Source: an uncultured Clostridia bacterium (lineage in GTDB: Bacteria > Bacillota > Clostridia > Oscillospirales > Acutalibacteraceae). From it: a DNA stretch of 11,973 nucleotides. Positions within the stretch are counted from its first letter, which is position 1, and each line of letters starts with the position of its first letter. The position numbers and the translations under genes are program-made. Shown piece after piece: positions 1-6,955 of this stretch. The notes beneath the pieces are model-generated. The model was given only the letters and a program-made list of their open reading frames with translations, was not told where the DNA came from and did no database searches. Location of the stretch: assembly GCA_937915775.1 (NCBI GenBank), contig CALGGQ010000401.1, forward strand, positions 1 through 11,973, written 5' to 3'.

Positions 1-1
1 T

Positions 2-1030
2 ATCAATCCGTTCTTAGCAGTGGAAAAGCCGCTTTATAAGGAAGCGAGCGAAAAGGGCTATACCGTTAAGAATAAGGACGGCGAGGATTATTACGTTACG
101 ATAACGACCTTCCCGGCGGCGATGGTCGACTTTACGAATCCCGACGCTGTGAAGTGGATTAAGGACGTTATCAAACACAATATGATTGACCTCGGTCTCG
201 GTGGCTGGATGGCTGATTTCGGCGAATATCTGCCGACGGACGCGGTGCTCTACAGCGGCGAGAATGCCGAGCTGGTACATAACACCTGGCCGGCACGTTG
301 GGCGCAGATAAACCGTGAGGCGATTGAGGAAGCAGGCAAGCTCGGCGAAATTATGTTCTTCACCCGCGCCGGTTATTCCGATACGCCGCGGTATTCCACG
401 ATGATGTGGTGCGGCGATAATCACGTTGATTTCTCCATTGACTTCGGTCTGCCGAGCGTTATTCCCGCTATGCTGTCGCTGACCTGCTGCGGCTTTGGCT
501 TGTCTCACAGCGACGTCGGCGGTTATACCTCTTTCTTCAACTTAAAGAGAAGCGAAGAGCTCTATATGCGCTGGTGTGAGATGAATGCCTTTACGCCGGT
601 AATGAGAGGTCACGAGGGCTTGAATCCCGACCTTAACGCCCAGCACGATGCGAGCGAAAGAACGCTCAAGCATAATGCCAAATTTGCCCGTGTGCATCAG
701 GCGCTTAAGCCGTATATCAAGGCAGCAGTTGCGGAAAACGCCGCAAACGGATTGGCTGTTGTCCGCCCGCTGTTCTTCCACTATGACGAAAAGAAAGCGT
801 ATGAGGAAGCGTATGAATACCTGCTCGGGCGCGATATTCTTGTAGCGCCGGTATTGAAGCAGGGCGCCAAAACGCGCGAGGTTTATCTTCCTGAGGATGA
901 ATGGGTACACCTCTGGAGCGGTAAGGAATACCACGGCGGTAACGTAACGGTGAACGCGCCGCTCGGCAAGCCGCCCGTGTTCGTCAGAAAAGGCAGCGAG
1001 GCGCTGAGCCTGCTCTGTGATATGAAGTAA
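2..1030 (+). CDS. Sulfoquinovosidase, GH31 alpha-glycosidase (5' partial)
   Basis: Predicted retaining alpha-glycosidase that releases sulfoquinovose (SQ) from sulfoquinovosyl glycerol and related sulfolipid breakdown products. The reading frame is open from the left edge, so the start lies outside; the 342 visible residues are the C-terminal half of a protein usually near 650-680. The motif GWMADFGE carries the likely nucleophile Asp (215-217), WCGDNHVD carries the likely acid/base Asp (416-418), and SHSDVGGY ends in Tyr (524-526). The spacing of 67 and then 36 codons equals that of D405, D472 and Y508 in E. coli YihQ (numbers from memory), Y508 being a sulfonate-pocket residue. The Arg/Trp part of that pocket would lie upstream. 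No signal peptide can be judged. It is followed 12 bp later by the DUF4867 gene, in the same operon as an isomerase, TauE permease and GPH symporter, which supports the SQ assignment. A general GH31 alpha-glucosidase is the alternative. Called sftG in some sulfo-TAL clusters, from memory. Confidence 0.85.
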   Translation: MNPFLAVEKPLYKEASEKGYTVKNKDGEDYYVTITTFPAAMVDFTNPDAVKWIKDVIKHNMIDLGLGGWMADFGEYLPTDAVLYSGENAELVHNTWPARWAQINREAIEEAGKLGEIMFFTRAGYSDTPRYSTMMWCGDNHVDFSIDFGLPSVIPAMLSLTCCGFGLSHSDVGGYTSFFNLKRSEELYMRWCEMNAFTPVMRGHEGLNPDLNAQHDASERTLKHNAKFARVHQALKPYIKAAVAENAANGLAVVRPLFFHYDEKKAYEEAYEYLLGRDILVAPVLKQGAKTREVYLPEDEWVHLWSGKEYHGGNVTVNAPLGKPPVFVRKGSEALSLLCDMK

Positions 1031-1042
1031 GAAGGTGATACC

Positions 1043-1708
1043 GTGTTACAGCGATTGAATGAAGTAAACGATGTGAAGGTGTATTCCGTCTTTGATAATG
1101 CTTTTCAACCGTATGGCAGAATTGTAAAGGGATATGACTTTACAGAGATAATTCGTTATATGGAAACTGAAACCGCCATTCCCGCCAATGGTAATGTGTA
1201 TTTTCCGAGCATTGAAGCCATGGAATGCACGGCTGTATTTGAAAAGGTACAGCATACACTGTATGGCGGAATGCCGGTTCAGTTCGGCTACTGCAATGGC
1301 AGAAACACCACCTATAACGGTTTTGAATACCATAAAGGCAGCGAAATCAATATTGCCGTGACCGACTTTATGCTTGTGCTCGGTCATACCTGGCAGATGG
1401 AGGATAACCGCTTTTACGTCGGCAATGAAAAGGTTTTCTTTGTGCCGCAAGGGACAGCGATTGAAATGTACCAGACGACGCTGCACCTGTCGCCATGCCG
1501 TGTAACGGATGAGGGCTTTAAGGATATCGTGATTTTGCCGCGCGGTACGAATACACCGCTGGAAAGAAAAGAAACCAATGACGATGCAGAGAGCGTACTG
1601 CTGCTGCAAAAGAATAAATGGGTTATTGCCCATCCCGAACGGGAACCTCTTGTAAAGCAAGGAGCCTTTACAGGATTAATCGGTGAAAACAAAGAATTAA
1701 AATACTGA
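1043..1708 (+). CDS. DUF4867 family protein, cupin-like, sulfoquinovose-cluster associated
   Basis: A 221-residue soluble protein of a family with no established reaction that I know of. The GTG start at 1043 follows a GAAGGTGAT ribosome binding site and sits 12 bp after the glycosidase stop. The central and C-terminal part looks like a beta-rich cupin barrel: YHKGSE places His97 and Glu101 in a cupin-like spacing, LGHTW gives His115 and LHLSPC gives His148, all plausible metal or substrate ligands. There is no signal peptide or membrane segment, so it should act in the cytoplasm. Its place between the sulfoquinovosidase and the probable SQ isomerase suggests work on an early intermediate, for example anomer or aldose-ketose interconversion, or an accessory role; this is inference only. 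I recall DUF4867 proteins recurring in Firmicutes sulfo-transaldolase clusters (named sftX there, from memory). Family assignment rests on remembered sequence resemblance. Confidence 0.75.
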   Translation: MLQRLNEVNDVKVYSVFDNAFQPYGRIVKGYDFTEIIRYMETETAIPANGNVYFPSIEAMECTAVFEKVQHTLYGGMPVQFGYCNGRNTTYNGFEYHKGSEINIAVTDFMLVLGHTWQMEDNRFYVGNEKVFFVPQGTAIEMYQTTLHLSPCRVTDEGFKDIVILPRGTNTPLERKETNDDAESVLLLQKNKWVIAHPEREPLVKQGAFTGLIGENKELKY

Positions 1709-1727
1709 TATATAGGAGAGTAAGAAA

Positions 1728-3062
1728 ATGGCATTTGAATTTATGTATATTCCGATTGGCGTGCCGACTTATCATCTGGAAAGCGCCCAGAAGGAATTTG
1801 ACAAATCCGTTGCATTGCTGAAGGAAATTGACGAAAACGTCATCATTCCCGATGAATTACTGCTTAGCATTGACAAGGTAAACACCTTTACAGATGGAAA
1901 AAATCCCGATTTAGTCATAGTGCAGAACATCACCTTTGCCAACGGCGCCTATATTGCAGAGGTATTGCGGAAATATGACTGTCCCGTACTGCTCTGGACG
2001 CTGCGTGAGCCGGTGATTGACGGCACCAGACTGCGTTTGAATTCCTTAACGGGCGCTTATTCCGCTGCGAATATGCTGCACGCCTTCGGCAGACCGTATG
2101 AATACATTTTCGGCTCTCCCGATGAGGACAGAGTAAAGGCAAAGGTTGCTTCCACCGTGGCAGCTGCCAAGGTGAAAAAGGATTTAAGAAGCCTGAACGT
2201 TGCCCAGGTCGGCCATACGCCGCAGGGCTTCGGTTTCGGCCGTGCGCTTGATGCAGAGGTGATGACCACCTTCGGCGCCAACGTTGTTTCAATTGAAGCG
2301 CGTGAGCTGATTGATAAGGCAAAGACGTACAGCGAGGACGATATCGCAGCTTATCTTGCCGATGCGAAAACCCGCATTCATGCGCTGGATTCCATCAAGG
2401 AAAACAATGTGCTCGACTTTGCAAGGCTTTACCGTGCCTATGATGAATTTGTGAAAGAGAACCGTATCGGTGCGCTGTCGTCAAGATGCTGGCCGGATTT
2501 CTTCACCGCGTTCGGTACGCCGGTCTGTTCCGTGCTCGGTATTTTAAACGACCTCGGCGTTGCTTCTGCTTGTGAAGCAGATACTTTCGGTGCGCTCTCG
2601 ATGTATATCTGCAGTTACCTGACGGGCAAGTCCGCTTTCTTCGGTGACCCCGTTTCCATGGATGAGAACGAAAATACCGTCACGATGTGGCACTGCGGTA
2701 TGGCTGCGTGCTCGCTTGCAAGAGAGGATACTGGCGCGTGTGCCGGTCTGCACTGTAACCGTAAAATCGGTCCGACGCTGGAATTCGGCTGCAAGGCGGA
2801 GCCGCGCGTGACCATCTTCAGAATCGGCAAGAAGGCGGACGGTACCTTCCGTTTCTTCATCGCTACCGGCGAAGCGCCGGATAAGCCGCAGCAGTTCTAC
2901 GGCACCTCCTTAGTGGTCAAGACGGATTCGCCGTCATTTGATGTGGTCAACGATTCCATCAAAGCCGGCTGGGAGCCGCACTTTGCTGTTGCAATGGGCG
3001 ATATTGCCGAGGAGCTCAGCGCCCTTGCCAATATGCTTGGTATTGAGGTAGAAAAGTACTAA
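1728..3062 (+). CDS. sftI: L-fucose/L-arabinose isomerase family protein, probable sulfoquinovose isomerase
   Basis: Predicted cytoplasmic, metal-dependent aldose-ketose isomerase converting SQ to 6-deoxy-6-sulfofructose. The 444-residue protein has the two-part layout of the L-fucose/L-arabinose isomerase superfamily: an N-terminal Rossmann-like region (IVQNITFANGAYI, then LLWTLREP near residues 85-92) and a C-terminal catalytic region. Likely Mn2+ ligands are Glu283 in CEADTFGALS, Asp307 in FFGDPVS and His418 in EPHFAVA; His322 (MWHCG) lies nearby. The length is slightly under that of AraA or FucI. The ATG at 1728 follows a TAGGAGAG ribosome binding site. It lies between the DUF4867 gene and TauE, 19 and 18 bp away. 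The Firmicutes sulfo-transaldolase pathway uses an SQ isomerase of this superfamily (SftI), unlike the YihS type in enterobacteria, so the neighbourhood sets the substrate call. An isomerase for L-fucose or another sugar cannot be excluded from sequence alone. Confidence 0.8.
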   Translation: MAFEFMYIPIGVPTYHLESAQKEFDKSVALLKEIDENVIIPDELLLSIDKVNTFTDGKNPDLVIVQNITFANGAYIAEVLRKYDCPVLLWTLREPVIDGTRLRLNSLTGAYSAANMLHAFGRPYEYIFGSPDEDRVKAKVASTVAAAKVKKDLRSLNVAQVGHTPQGFGFGRALDAEVMTTFGANVVSIEARELIDKAKTYSEDDIAAYLADAKTRIHALDSIKENNVLDFARLYRAYDEFVKENRIGALSSRCWPDFFTAFGTPVCSVLGILNDLGVASACEADTFGALSMYICSYLTGKSAFFGDPVSMDENENTVTMWHCGMAACSLAREDTGACAGLHCNRKIGPTLEFGCKAEPRVTIFRIGKKADGTFRFFIATGEAPDKPQQFYGTSLVVKTDSPSFDVVNDSIKAGWEPHFAVAMGDIAEELSALANMLGIEVEKY

Positions 3063-3080
3063 CAGAGGTAATTTGGTCTG

Positions 3081-3836
3081 ATGATAGACGGTAAGGATAT
3101 CCTGTTTTTTATCGTAGTATTTGTGTCGAATGTCATTCAGAGCATCACCGGCTTTGCCGGCACGGTGCTGGCAATGCCGTTTTCCTTAATGCTGGTGGGG
3201 TACAATACTGCCAAGCCGATTCTTAATGTGCTCGGCATTGTGGTATCCCTCGGCGTTATCGGCCTGAATCACAAATCGCTGAATAAAAAGGAATTCATCA
3301 AAATAATCGTGATAATGCTTGTAGGCATGGTTGTCGGCACGTTCATTACGAGGCAGTTTGAGGTGAGCGCAGGTCTGCTGTATAAACTGCTGGGTGTGAT
3401 TGTTATCATCTTTATGTGCATTGGTGTTTTCAATTCCTTTTCCGAAAAGTACCGCAAAAAGAAAAAGGAAACGAATGAAAAAACAAGTGTGCTTGCCTAT
3501 ATTGTGTTAGTCGCTTCCGGTATCGTGCACGGTATGTTTATCTGCGGCGGTCCGCTGCTCGTGGTCTATGCCTCTGAAAAGCTCAAAGGCAGAGATGAAT
3601 TCCGCGTGACCGTTTCAGCGGTCTGGGTTGTACTGAATACAATTTTGCTGTTCGGCGATATCAAAGCAGGGTATTTTAATTCAAAACTGTTGATATTGCT
3701 GGGTATCTGTATTGCACTGCTGTTCGGTGCGCTGTGGGTAGGCAACATCATTTTCAGGCATATTAACAAAAAATGGTTTATGATTTTAACATATGTTTTA
3801 ATGGGTATCAGCGGTTTGTCGCTGCTGCTGAAATAA
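3081..3836 (+). CDS. TauE/SafE family sulfonate or sulfite permease
   Basis: A 251-residue polytopic inner-membrane protein with about eight predicted helices. It shows both halves of the TauE/SafE (DUF81) signature: QSITGFAGTVLAMP near residues 19-32, and the related SGIVHGMFICGGPLLVVY in the second half. A positively charged KKKKETNEK loop separates the halves. TauE proteins are linked to movement of sulfonates and sulfite across the membrane. In an SQ operon the natural cargo is the end product of sulfoglycolysis, 2,3-dihydroxypropane-1-sulfonate (DHPS) or sulfolactate, which fermenting gut bacteria excrete; this substrate is inferred. The ATG at 3081 has only a weak AGAGG-like site 18 bp after the isomerase stop, so translational coupling is possible. 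The stop overlaps the approach to a strong AGGAGGG site for the following regulator gene. Confidence 0.88.
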   Translation: MIDGKDILFFIVVFVSNVIQSITGFAGTVLAMPFSLMLVGYNTAKPILNVLGIVVSLGVIGLNHKSLNKKEFIKIIVIMLVGMVVGTFITRQFEVSAGLLYKLLGVIVIIFMCIGVFNSFSEKYRKKKKETNEKTSVLAYIVLVASGIVHGMFICGGPLLVVYASEKLKGRDEFRVTVSAVWVVLNTILLFGDIKAGYFNSKLLILLGICIALLFGALWVGNIIFRHINKKWFMILTYVLMGISGLSLLLK

Positions 3837-3851
3837 AGGAGGGATGACGAG

Positions 3852-4967
3852 GTGGCAAAGGGACTGAATATGCAGTCGGTGAAAAGTGAAAACCGCTCGC
3901 TCGTGCTGCATCTTCTCAACCGCGAGGGAAGGCTTAGCCGTAAGGAAATCGCCGCCCGCCTTTCGCTGACGCCGGCAGCGGTGACGAAAATCTGTGCCGA
4001 GCTGATAGAGGACGGCTTGGTTGCCGAGGTCGGCGAAGCACAGGAAAAGGGGAAATCCGGCAGACGTGAAATCATGCTGGAGCTGCTGCTCAAGGAGCGG
4101 CTGGCTTTCGGTATCAATGCAGAGAGGGACTGCATCACTTTCTCTGTATCCAATCTTGCAGGCGAGCTGCTGCGCTCTGAGCAATTTCCGTTTTTCGAAG
4201 ATGTTGATACGGTTATCAAAAAGGCAAAGCAGTTTCTGATGGAATCCGATGTGGATATGAGCCGGTTCTGCGGTGCCGGCATCTGTATTATCGGTTCGCA
4301 GGAGGAGCGTAATATCGGCGTCTGGAATGAAGAAAATCTGCGCCAGAAGTTTGAAACGGAGCTCGGTATGGCTGCCGTGATTGAAAACAATGTCAAAGCC
4401 TTTGCGGAGAGCGAGATGCTTTACGGCGATTTGCGCGGCGGACAGGCGTGCCTGTTTTTAAAGTGGGGGCCGGGTATCGGCTCTGCCATCGTTGCCGACG
4501 GCAAGGTGTTTAGTGCCGATAACAGCTCTGTTGCGGAAATCGGACACTGTATTGTTGACCGAGGCGGCGTCAAGTGCCGCTGCGGCAGATACGGCTGTAT
4601 GGAAACCGTTGCAGGGGAGGAGGCAATTCTCCGTGAAATCGGCGGCGAAAAGACTCTTGACGAAATCCTTCAAAACTGCGATAATAAAGCTATGATGATT
4701 ATCGAACAGAAGATTGACCTGGTAGCGCTGGTGCTGACGAATGCGGCGACGATGCTGGATGTGAATAAGGTCATTCTGTTCGGCAAAATGTTCACGTATC
4801 CCTTAATTGCGGAAAAGCTGGAAAAGCAGTGTATGCGCTACGATAATCAGTTGAAAGAGAATACCGTTTCTCTTTCATCACTGGAGCAGAAGAGAAACTA
4901 TATCGGCTGCAGTGCTATCTGTGCAAAACAGTTCTTTTTTAATAGGACTATGTCAATAAAAAACTAA
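3852..4967 (+). CDS. ROK family transcriptional regulator
   Basis: A 371-residue sugar-responsive regulator, probably a repressor of the surrounding SQ operon. Residues about 9-60 form a winged helix-turn-helix (LSRKEIAARLSLTPAAVTK spans the HTH helices), followed by a ROK sugar-kinase-like domain. The zinc-binding ROK motif is intact as CRCGRYGC, with Cys242, Cys244 and Cys249, and EIGHCIVD provides the usual upstream His. The phosphate-loop-like WGPGIG is at 205-210. Where ROK kinases have END with the catalytic Asp, this protein has Glu178-Asn179-Asn180, so kinase activity should be lost, in line with a regulator of the XylR/NagC/Mlc kind. The GTG at 3852 is placed by AGGAGGG at 3838-3844; an ATG at 3844 is in a frame that stops at once. 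It sits inside the operon, 16 bp before the symporter, suggesting autoregulation. SQ or SF is the likely effector (inference). Confidence 0.87.
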   Translation: MAKGLNMQSVKSENRSLVLHLLNREGRLSRKEIAARLSLTPAAVTKICAELIEDGLVAEVGEAQEKGKSGRREIMLELLLKERLAFGINAERDCITFSVSNLAGELLRSEQFPFFEDVDTVIKKAKQFLMESDVDMSRFCGAGICIIGSQEERNIGVWNEENLRQKFETELGMAAVIENNVKAFAESEMLYGDLRGGQACLFLKWGPGIGSAIVADGKVFSADNSSVAEIGHCIVDRGGVKCRCGRYGCMETVAGEEAILREIGGEKTLDEILQNCDNKAMMIIEQKIDLVALVLTNAATMLDVNKVILFGKMFTYPLIAEKLEKQCMRYDNQLKENTVSLSSLEQKRNYIGCSAICAKQFFFNRTMSIKN

Positions 4968-4983
4968 TTCAAAAGGAGTAAAT

Positions 4984-6426
4984 ATGATGGAAGAAAAAGC
5001 ATTAACCCATGGTATTAAGCTGAAGGATAAAATCGGCTACGCGCTCGGTGACGCCGGCGGCTTGCTGACCTTCTCGCTCATCGGTGCGTTTCAGAATAAG
5101 TTTTACACCGACGCGCTGGGTATCAGCCCGAGTAAGATTGTTATCCTGATTTTAGTTGCCCGTATCTGGGATGCGATTAACGACCCGCTTTGGGGCGCGT
5201 TCATTCAGTCCAGAAAACCGAAGCCGGCAGGTCAGTTCAGACCGTGGATTTTGGGCTTCTCGATTCCGCTTGCCATTTCGGCAGCGCTGATGTTCCTTAA
5301 AATTCCGGGACTGACGGAAACCAAGTATCTTGTTTATGCTTATATCACCTATATCCTTTACGGTATGATGTACACAGCCGTTAATATTCCTTACGGCTCT
5401 CTGGCTTCTGTGGTGACGGATGATGAGCTGGAACGTTCCTCGCTTTCTATGTGGCGTTCCATCGGTGCCGGTGTCGGCGGTCTGCCGGGTACCATCATTC
5501 TCCCGATGATTGTGTATACCGTAACCGGTCAGTATGCCAATGGCACGAACATCCAGGCACTCGATGAAAAGAAGCTGTTCTGGTGTGTTCTGATTCTGTC
5601 CGTGATTTCCGTATTTGTTTATCTGGCTCATTATAAGCTGACAAAGGAGCGTATTGCGCCGCAGAAGAAGGCAAAGGATGAAAACTACAATGCTTTCTCA
5701 ACGCTCAAGGCACTGGTGAAAAACAGAGCGTTTGTCATGGTTTGCCTGGCGTCTATGCTGCTGATTGCCTTCCAGTTCTATTATCAGTCAACCTTTACCT
5801 ATCTGTTCACCGATTTCTACGGCAAGCCGGGTATGTATGCGCTAGTTACCATCTGCACCTATCTGCCGATGGCAATCTTCATCCCGATTATGAACAAGCT
5901 CATCCGCAAGTTCGGCAAGAAGGAGCTCTGCGCCTTTGGTATGGCGTTTGCCGCGCTGTCCTGCTTCATTCTGTTCCTGCTGAGAGGAAGCGAGCTGCAT
6001 AACAACGTTTATGTGTTCCTTGGCTTCACCTTCTTCTCAGGCTTAGGTCAGACCTTCCTGGTGCTTGAGGTATGGGCGCTTGTGATGGATGTTATCGATT
6101 ATCACGAGGTCAGAACGGGCAAACGTGAAGAGGGCATGGCATATGCGTTCTTCTCGTTCACGAGAAAGCTCGGTCAGACGCTTGCAGGCGTCGGTCTGAA
6201 CGTACTGCTGGCAGCCATTCACTATGACGGCGAGCTTTCCAAGCAGGGTATTGCGCTGAGCGACGATGTATTATCCAAACTTTATGATATCTCCACCATC
6301 GTTCCCGCCATTATGCTGGCGCTGATGGCTGTGATTCTGTTCTTCGGCTACAATCTTTCCAAGAAAAAGCTCGCTGTTATGCACGAGCAGCTTGCCGCAA
6401 TCAGAGCACAGGAGGAAACCGAATAA
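4984..6426 (+). CDS. GPH family glycoside-cation symporter (MFS), probable sulfoquinovose or SQ-glycoside importer
   Basis: A 480-residue inner-membrane transporter with about twelve helices and a cytoplasmic charged loop near residues 220-237. It carries the hallmarks of the glycoside-pentoside-hexuronide:cation symporter family (MelB, XynB/YicJ, YihO/YihP): ARIWDAINDP at 59-68 followed by GQFRPWIL, and NIPYGSL at 134-140. Length and motif order match full family members, so the gene looks intact. E. coli imports SQ and sulfoquinovosyl glycerol through GPH proteins YihO and YihP, and this operon encodes an SQ glycosidase, so SQ or an SQ glycoside is the likely substrate, driven by Na+ or H+. 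ATG codons at 4984 and 4987 are both served by AGGAG at 4974-4978. It is the last gene of the operon; a hairpin terminator follows 15 bp after its stop. Assignment to the family is firm, substrate is inferred. Confidence 0.87.
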   Translation: MMEEKALTHGIKLKDKIGYALGDAGGLLTFSLIGAFQNKFYTDALGISPSKIVILILVARIWDAINDPLWGAFIQSRKPKPAGQFRPWILGFSIPLAISAALMFLKIPGLTETKYLVYAYITYILYGMMYTAVNIPYGSLASVVTDDELERSSLSMWRSIGAGVGGLPGTIILPMIVYTVTGQYANGTNIQALDEKKLFWCVLILSVISVFVYLAHYKLTKERIAPQKKAKDENYNAFSTLKALVKNRAFVMVCLASMLLIAFQFYYQSTFTYLFTDFYGKPGMYALVTICTYLPMAIFIPIMNKLIRKFGKKELCAFGMAFAALSCFILFLLRGSELHNNVYVFLGFTFFSGLGQTFLVLEVWALVMDVIDYHEVRTGKREEGMAYAFFSFTRKLGQTLAGVGLNVLLAAIHYDGELSKQGIALSDDVLSKLYDISTIVPAIMLALMAVILFFGYNLSKKKLAVMHEQLAAIRAQEETE

Positions 6427-6440
6427 CTATCGTTGATTTA

Positions 6441-6469
6441 GCCGAGCCCGACGGGCTCCGCTTTTTTTA
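6441..6469 (+). terminator. Rho-independent terminator of the sulfoquinovose operon
   Basis: A hairpin with stem GAGCCC (6444-6449), loop GAC and GGGCTC (6453-6458), extended outside one mismatch by two more pairs (6441-6442 with 6460-6461), runs directly into seven Ts at 6462-6468. It begins 15 bp after the symporter stop and separates the SQ operon from the metal-uptake operon. Confidence 0.9.
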
Positions 6470-6509
6470 TACCAAAAACACTTGAACCATTGAACATATC
6501 AAAATAAGA

Positions 6510-6537
6510 TTGACATTTTTAAAGAAAATGTTATTAT
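6510..6537 (+). promoter_or_regulatory. Sigma-A promoter of the metal-uptake operon
   Basis: TTGACA at 6510-6515 is a perfect -35 box; TATTAT at 6532-6537 is a good -10 box, with a 16 bp AT-rich spacer. It lies about 31 bp before the likely start codon of the small membrane protein and just after the upstream terminator. It is the only clear promoter seen in the window. Confidence 0.8.
6513..6531. promoter_or_regulatory. Candidate Zur/Fur-type operator (perfect inverted repeat)
   Basis: ACATTTT (6513-6519), five bases, then its exact reverse complement AAAATGT (6525-6531) forms a 19 bp palindrome that fills the spacer between the -35 and -10 boxes. A repressor bound here would block RNA polymerase. 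Position, size and AT-rich dyad fit a Fur-family site, and the operon encodes a ZnuABC-type transporter, so zinc-responsive Zur is the first candidate. The bases do not match the B. subtilis Zur consensus closely, so the regulator is not settled. No regulator gene of this type is in the window. Confidence 0.5.
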
Positions 6538-6567
6538 TTTATCAAGAGCATAAAAGGGGTGAAAAGG

Positions 6568-6864
6568 ATGACAAAGTCAAAACGCTTTATCGCGCTTGCC
6601 GTTGTCTTCGCTATGGTATTTGCTATGGCGTTTTCTGTCCTTTTCATTGTGCGTGAGGAAAACCACGAATGTACCGGCGTGGACTGCCATATCTGTCAGC
6701 AAATCAATGCCGGCATTCTGCAGTTCAATCATCATACCCCGAAACCGCACAGCGCCGTGTATCTTTTAACGGTCACTTATGCGCTTGTGCTGCTGCTCGG
6801 CAGTCTCAGAAAATCTCGTGTTTCGAATACACCAATTAGTTTAAAAGTTAAACTTTCTGATTAA
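6568..6864 (+). CDS. Small two-helix membrane protein with Cys/His-rich loop, first gene of the metal-uptake operon
   Basis: A 98-residue protein of no family I can name. It has an N-terminal basic stretch, a hydrophobic helix at about 8-28, a polar loop, and a second helix at about 63-79, then a basic tail. The loop holds HECTGVDCHIC (His33, Cys35, Cys40, His41, Cys43), then His55, His56 and His61. With the positive-inside rule the loop should face outside the cell, a plausible site for binding Zn2+ or passing it on. The ATG at 6568 is preferred over the in-frame GTG at 6559 because AGGGGTG (6555-6561) is well spaced for the ATG, while the GTG has no ribosome binding site. As first gene after the promoter and 91 bp before znuA, it is likely co-regulated with the transporter. 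A redox (thiol) role is an alternative. Function is inferred, not known. Confidence 0.7.
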   Translation: MTKSKRFIALAVVFAMVFAMAFSVLFIVREENHECTGVDCHICQQINAGILQFNHHTPKPHSAVYLLTVTYALVLLLGSLRKSRVSNTPISLKVKLSD

Positions 6865-6955
6865 TTTCATTGTCAGATACGTTCACCAAGGGCGTATACT
6901 GCCCGAAACCAAGGGCGAAAACTGTCAAAATGAAAGAATCAGGAGGTTTATTTTT
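6865..6955 (+). repeat. Intergenic leader before znuA with direct repeats and alternative hairpins
   Basis: This 91 bp gap contains a 10 bp direct repeat, ACCAAGGGCG, at 6885-6894 and 6908-6917, with GCCC at 6901-6904 between the copies. The GCCC can pair with GGGC of either copy, giving two mutually exclusive small stems. TTTCATT (6865-6871) and AATGAAA (6929-6935) could close an outer stem. A TATACT (6895-6900) with TTGTCA 19 bp upstream is a poor promoter candidate. The AGGAGG at 6941-6946 is the ribosome binding site of znuA. No T-run terminator is present. Confidence 0.4.

Noticed and set aside
1046..1660. Open frame of 204 codons on the - strand
   Set aside because: It mirrors the DUF4867 gene, which has a ribosome binding site and family-like motifs.
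3566..4396. Long open frame of 276 codons on the - strand
   Set aside because: It is antisense to the well-supported TauE and ROK genes, is Ser-rich with no family pattern, and has no ribosome binding site; a codon-bias shadow.
6482..6502. TTGAAC repeated with an 8 bp period, and the imperfect dyad TTGA-N5-TCAA, upstream of the metal promoter
   Set aside because: Short, AT-rich and outside the promoter core; the 6513-6531 palindrome is a far better operator candidate.
6559..6567. GTG start of the small membrane protein at 6559
   Set aside because: It has no ribosome binding site upstream, while AGGGGTG is correctly spaced for the ATG at 6568.
6870..6900. Second promoter directly before znuA (TTGTCA with TATACT)
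   Set aside because: The 19 bp spacer and weak -35 make it a poor match, and the upstream promoter explains expression.
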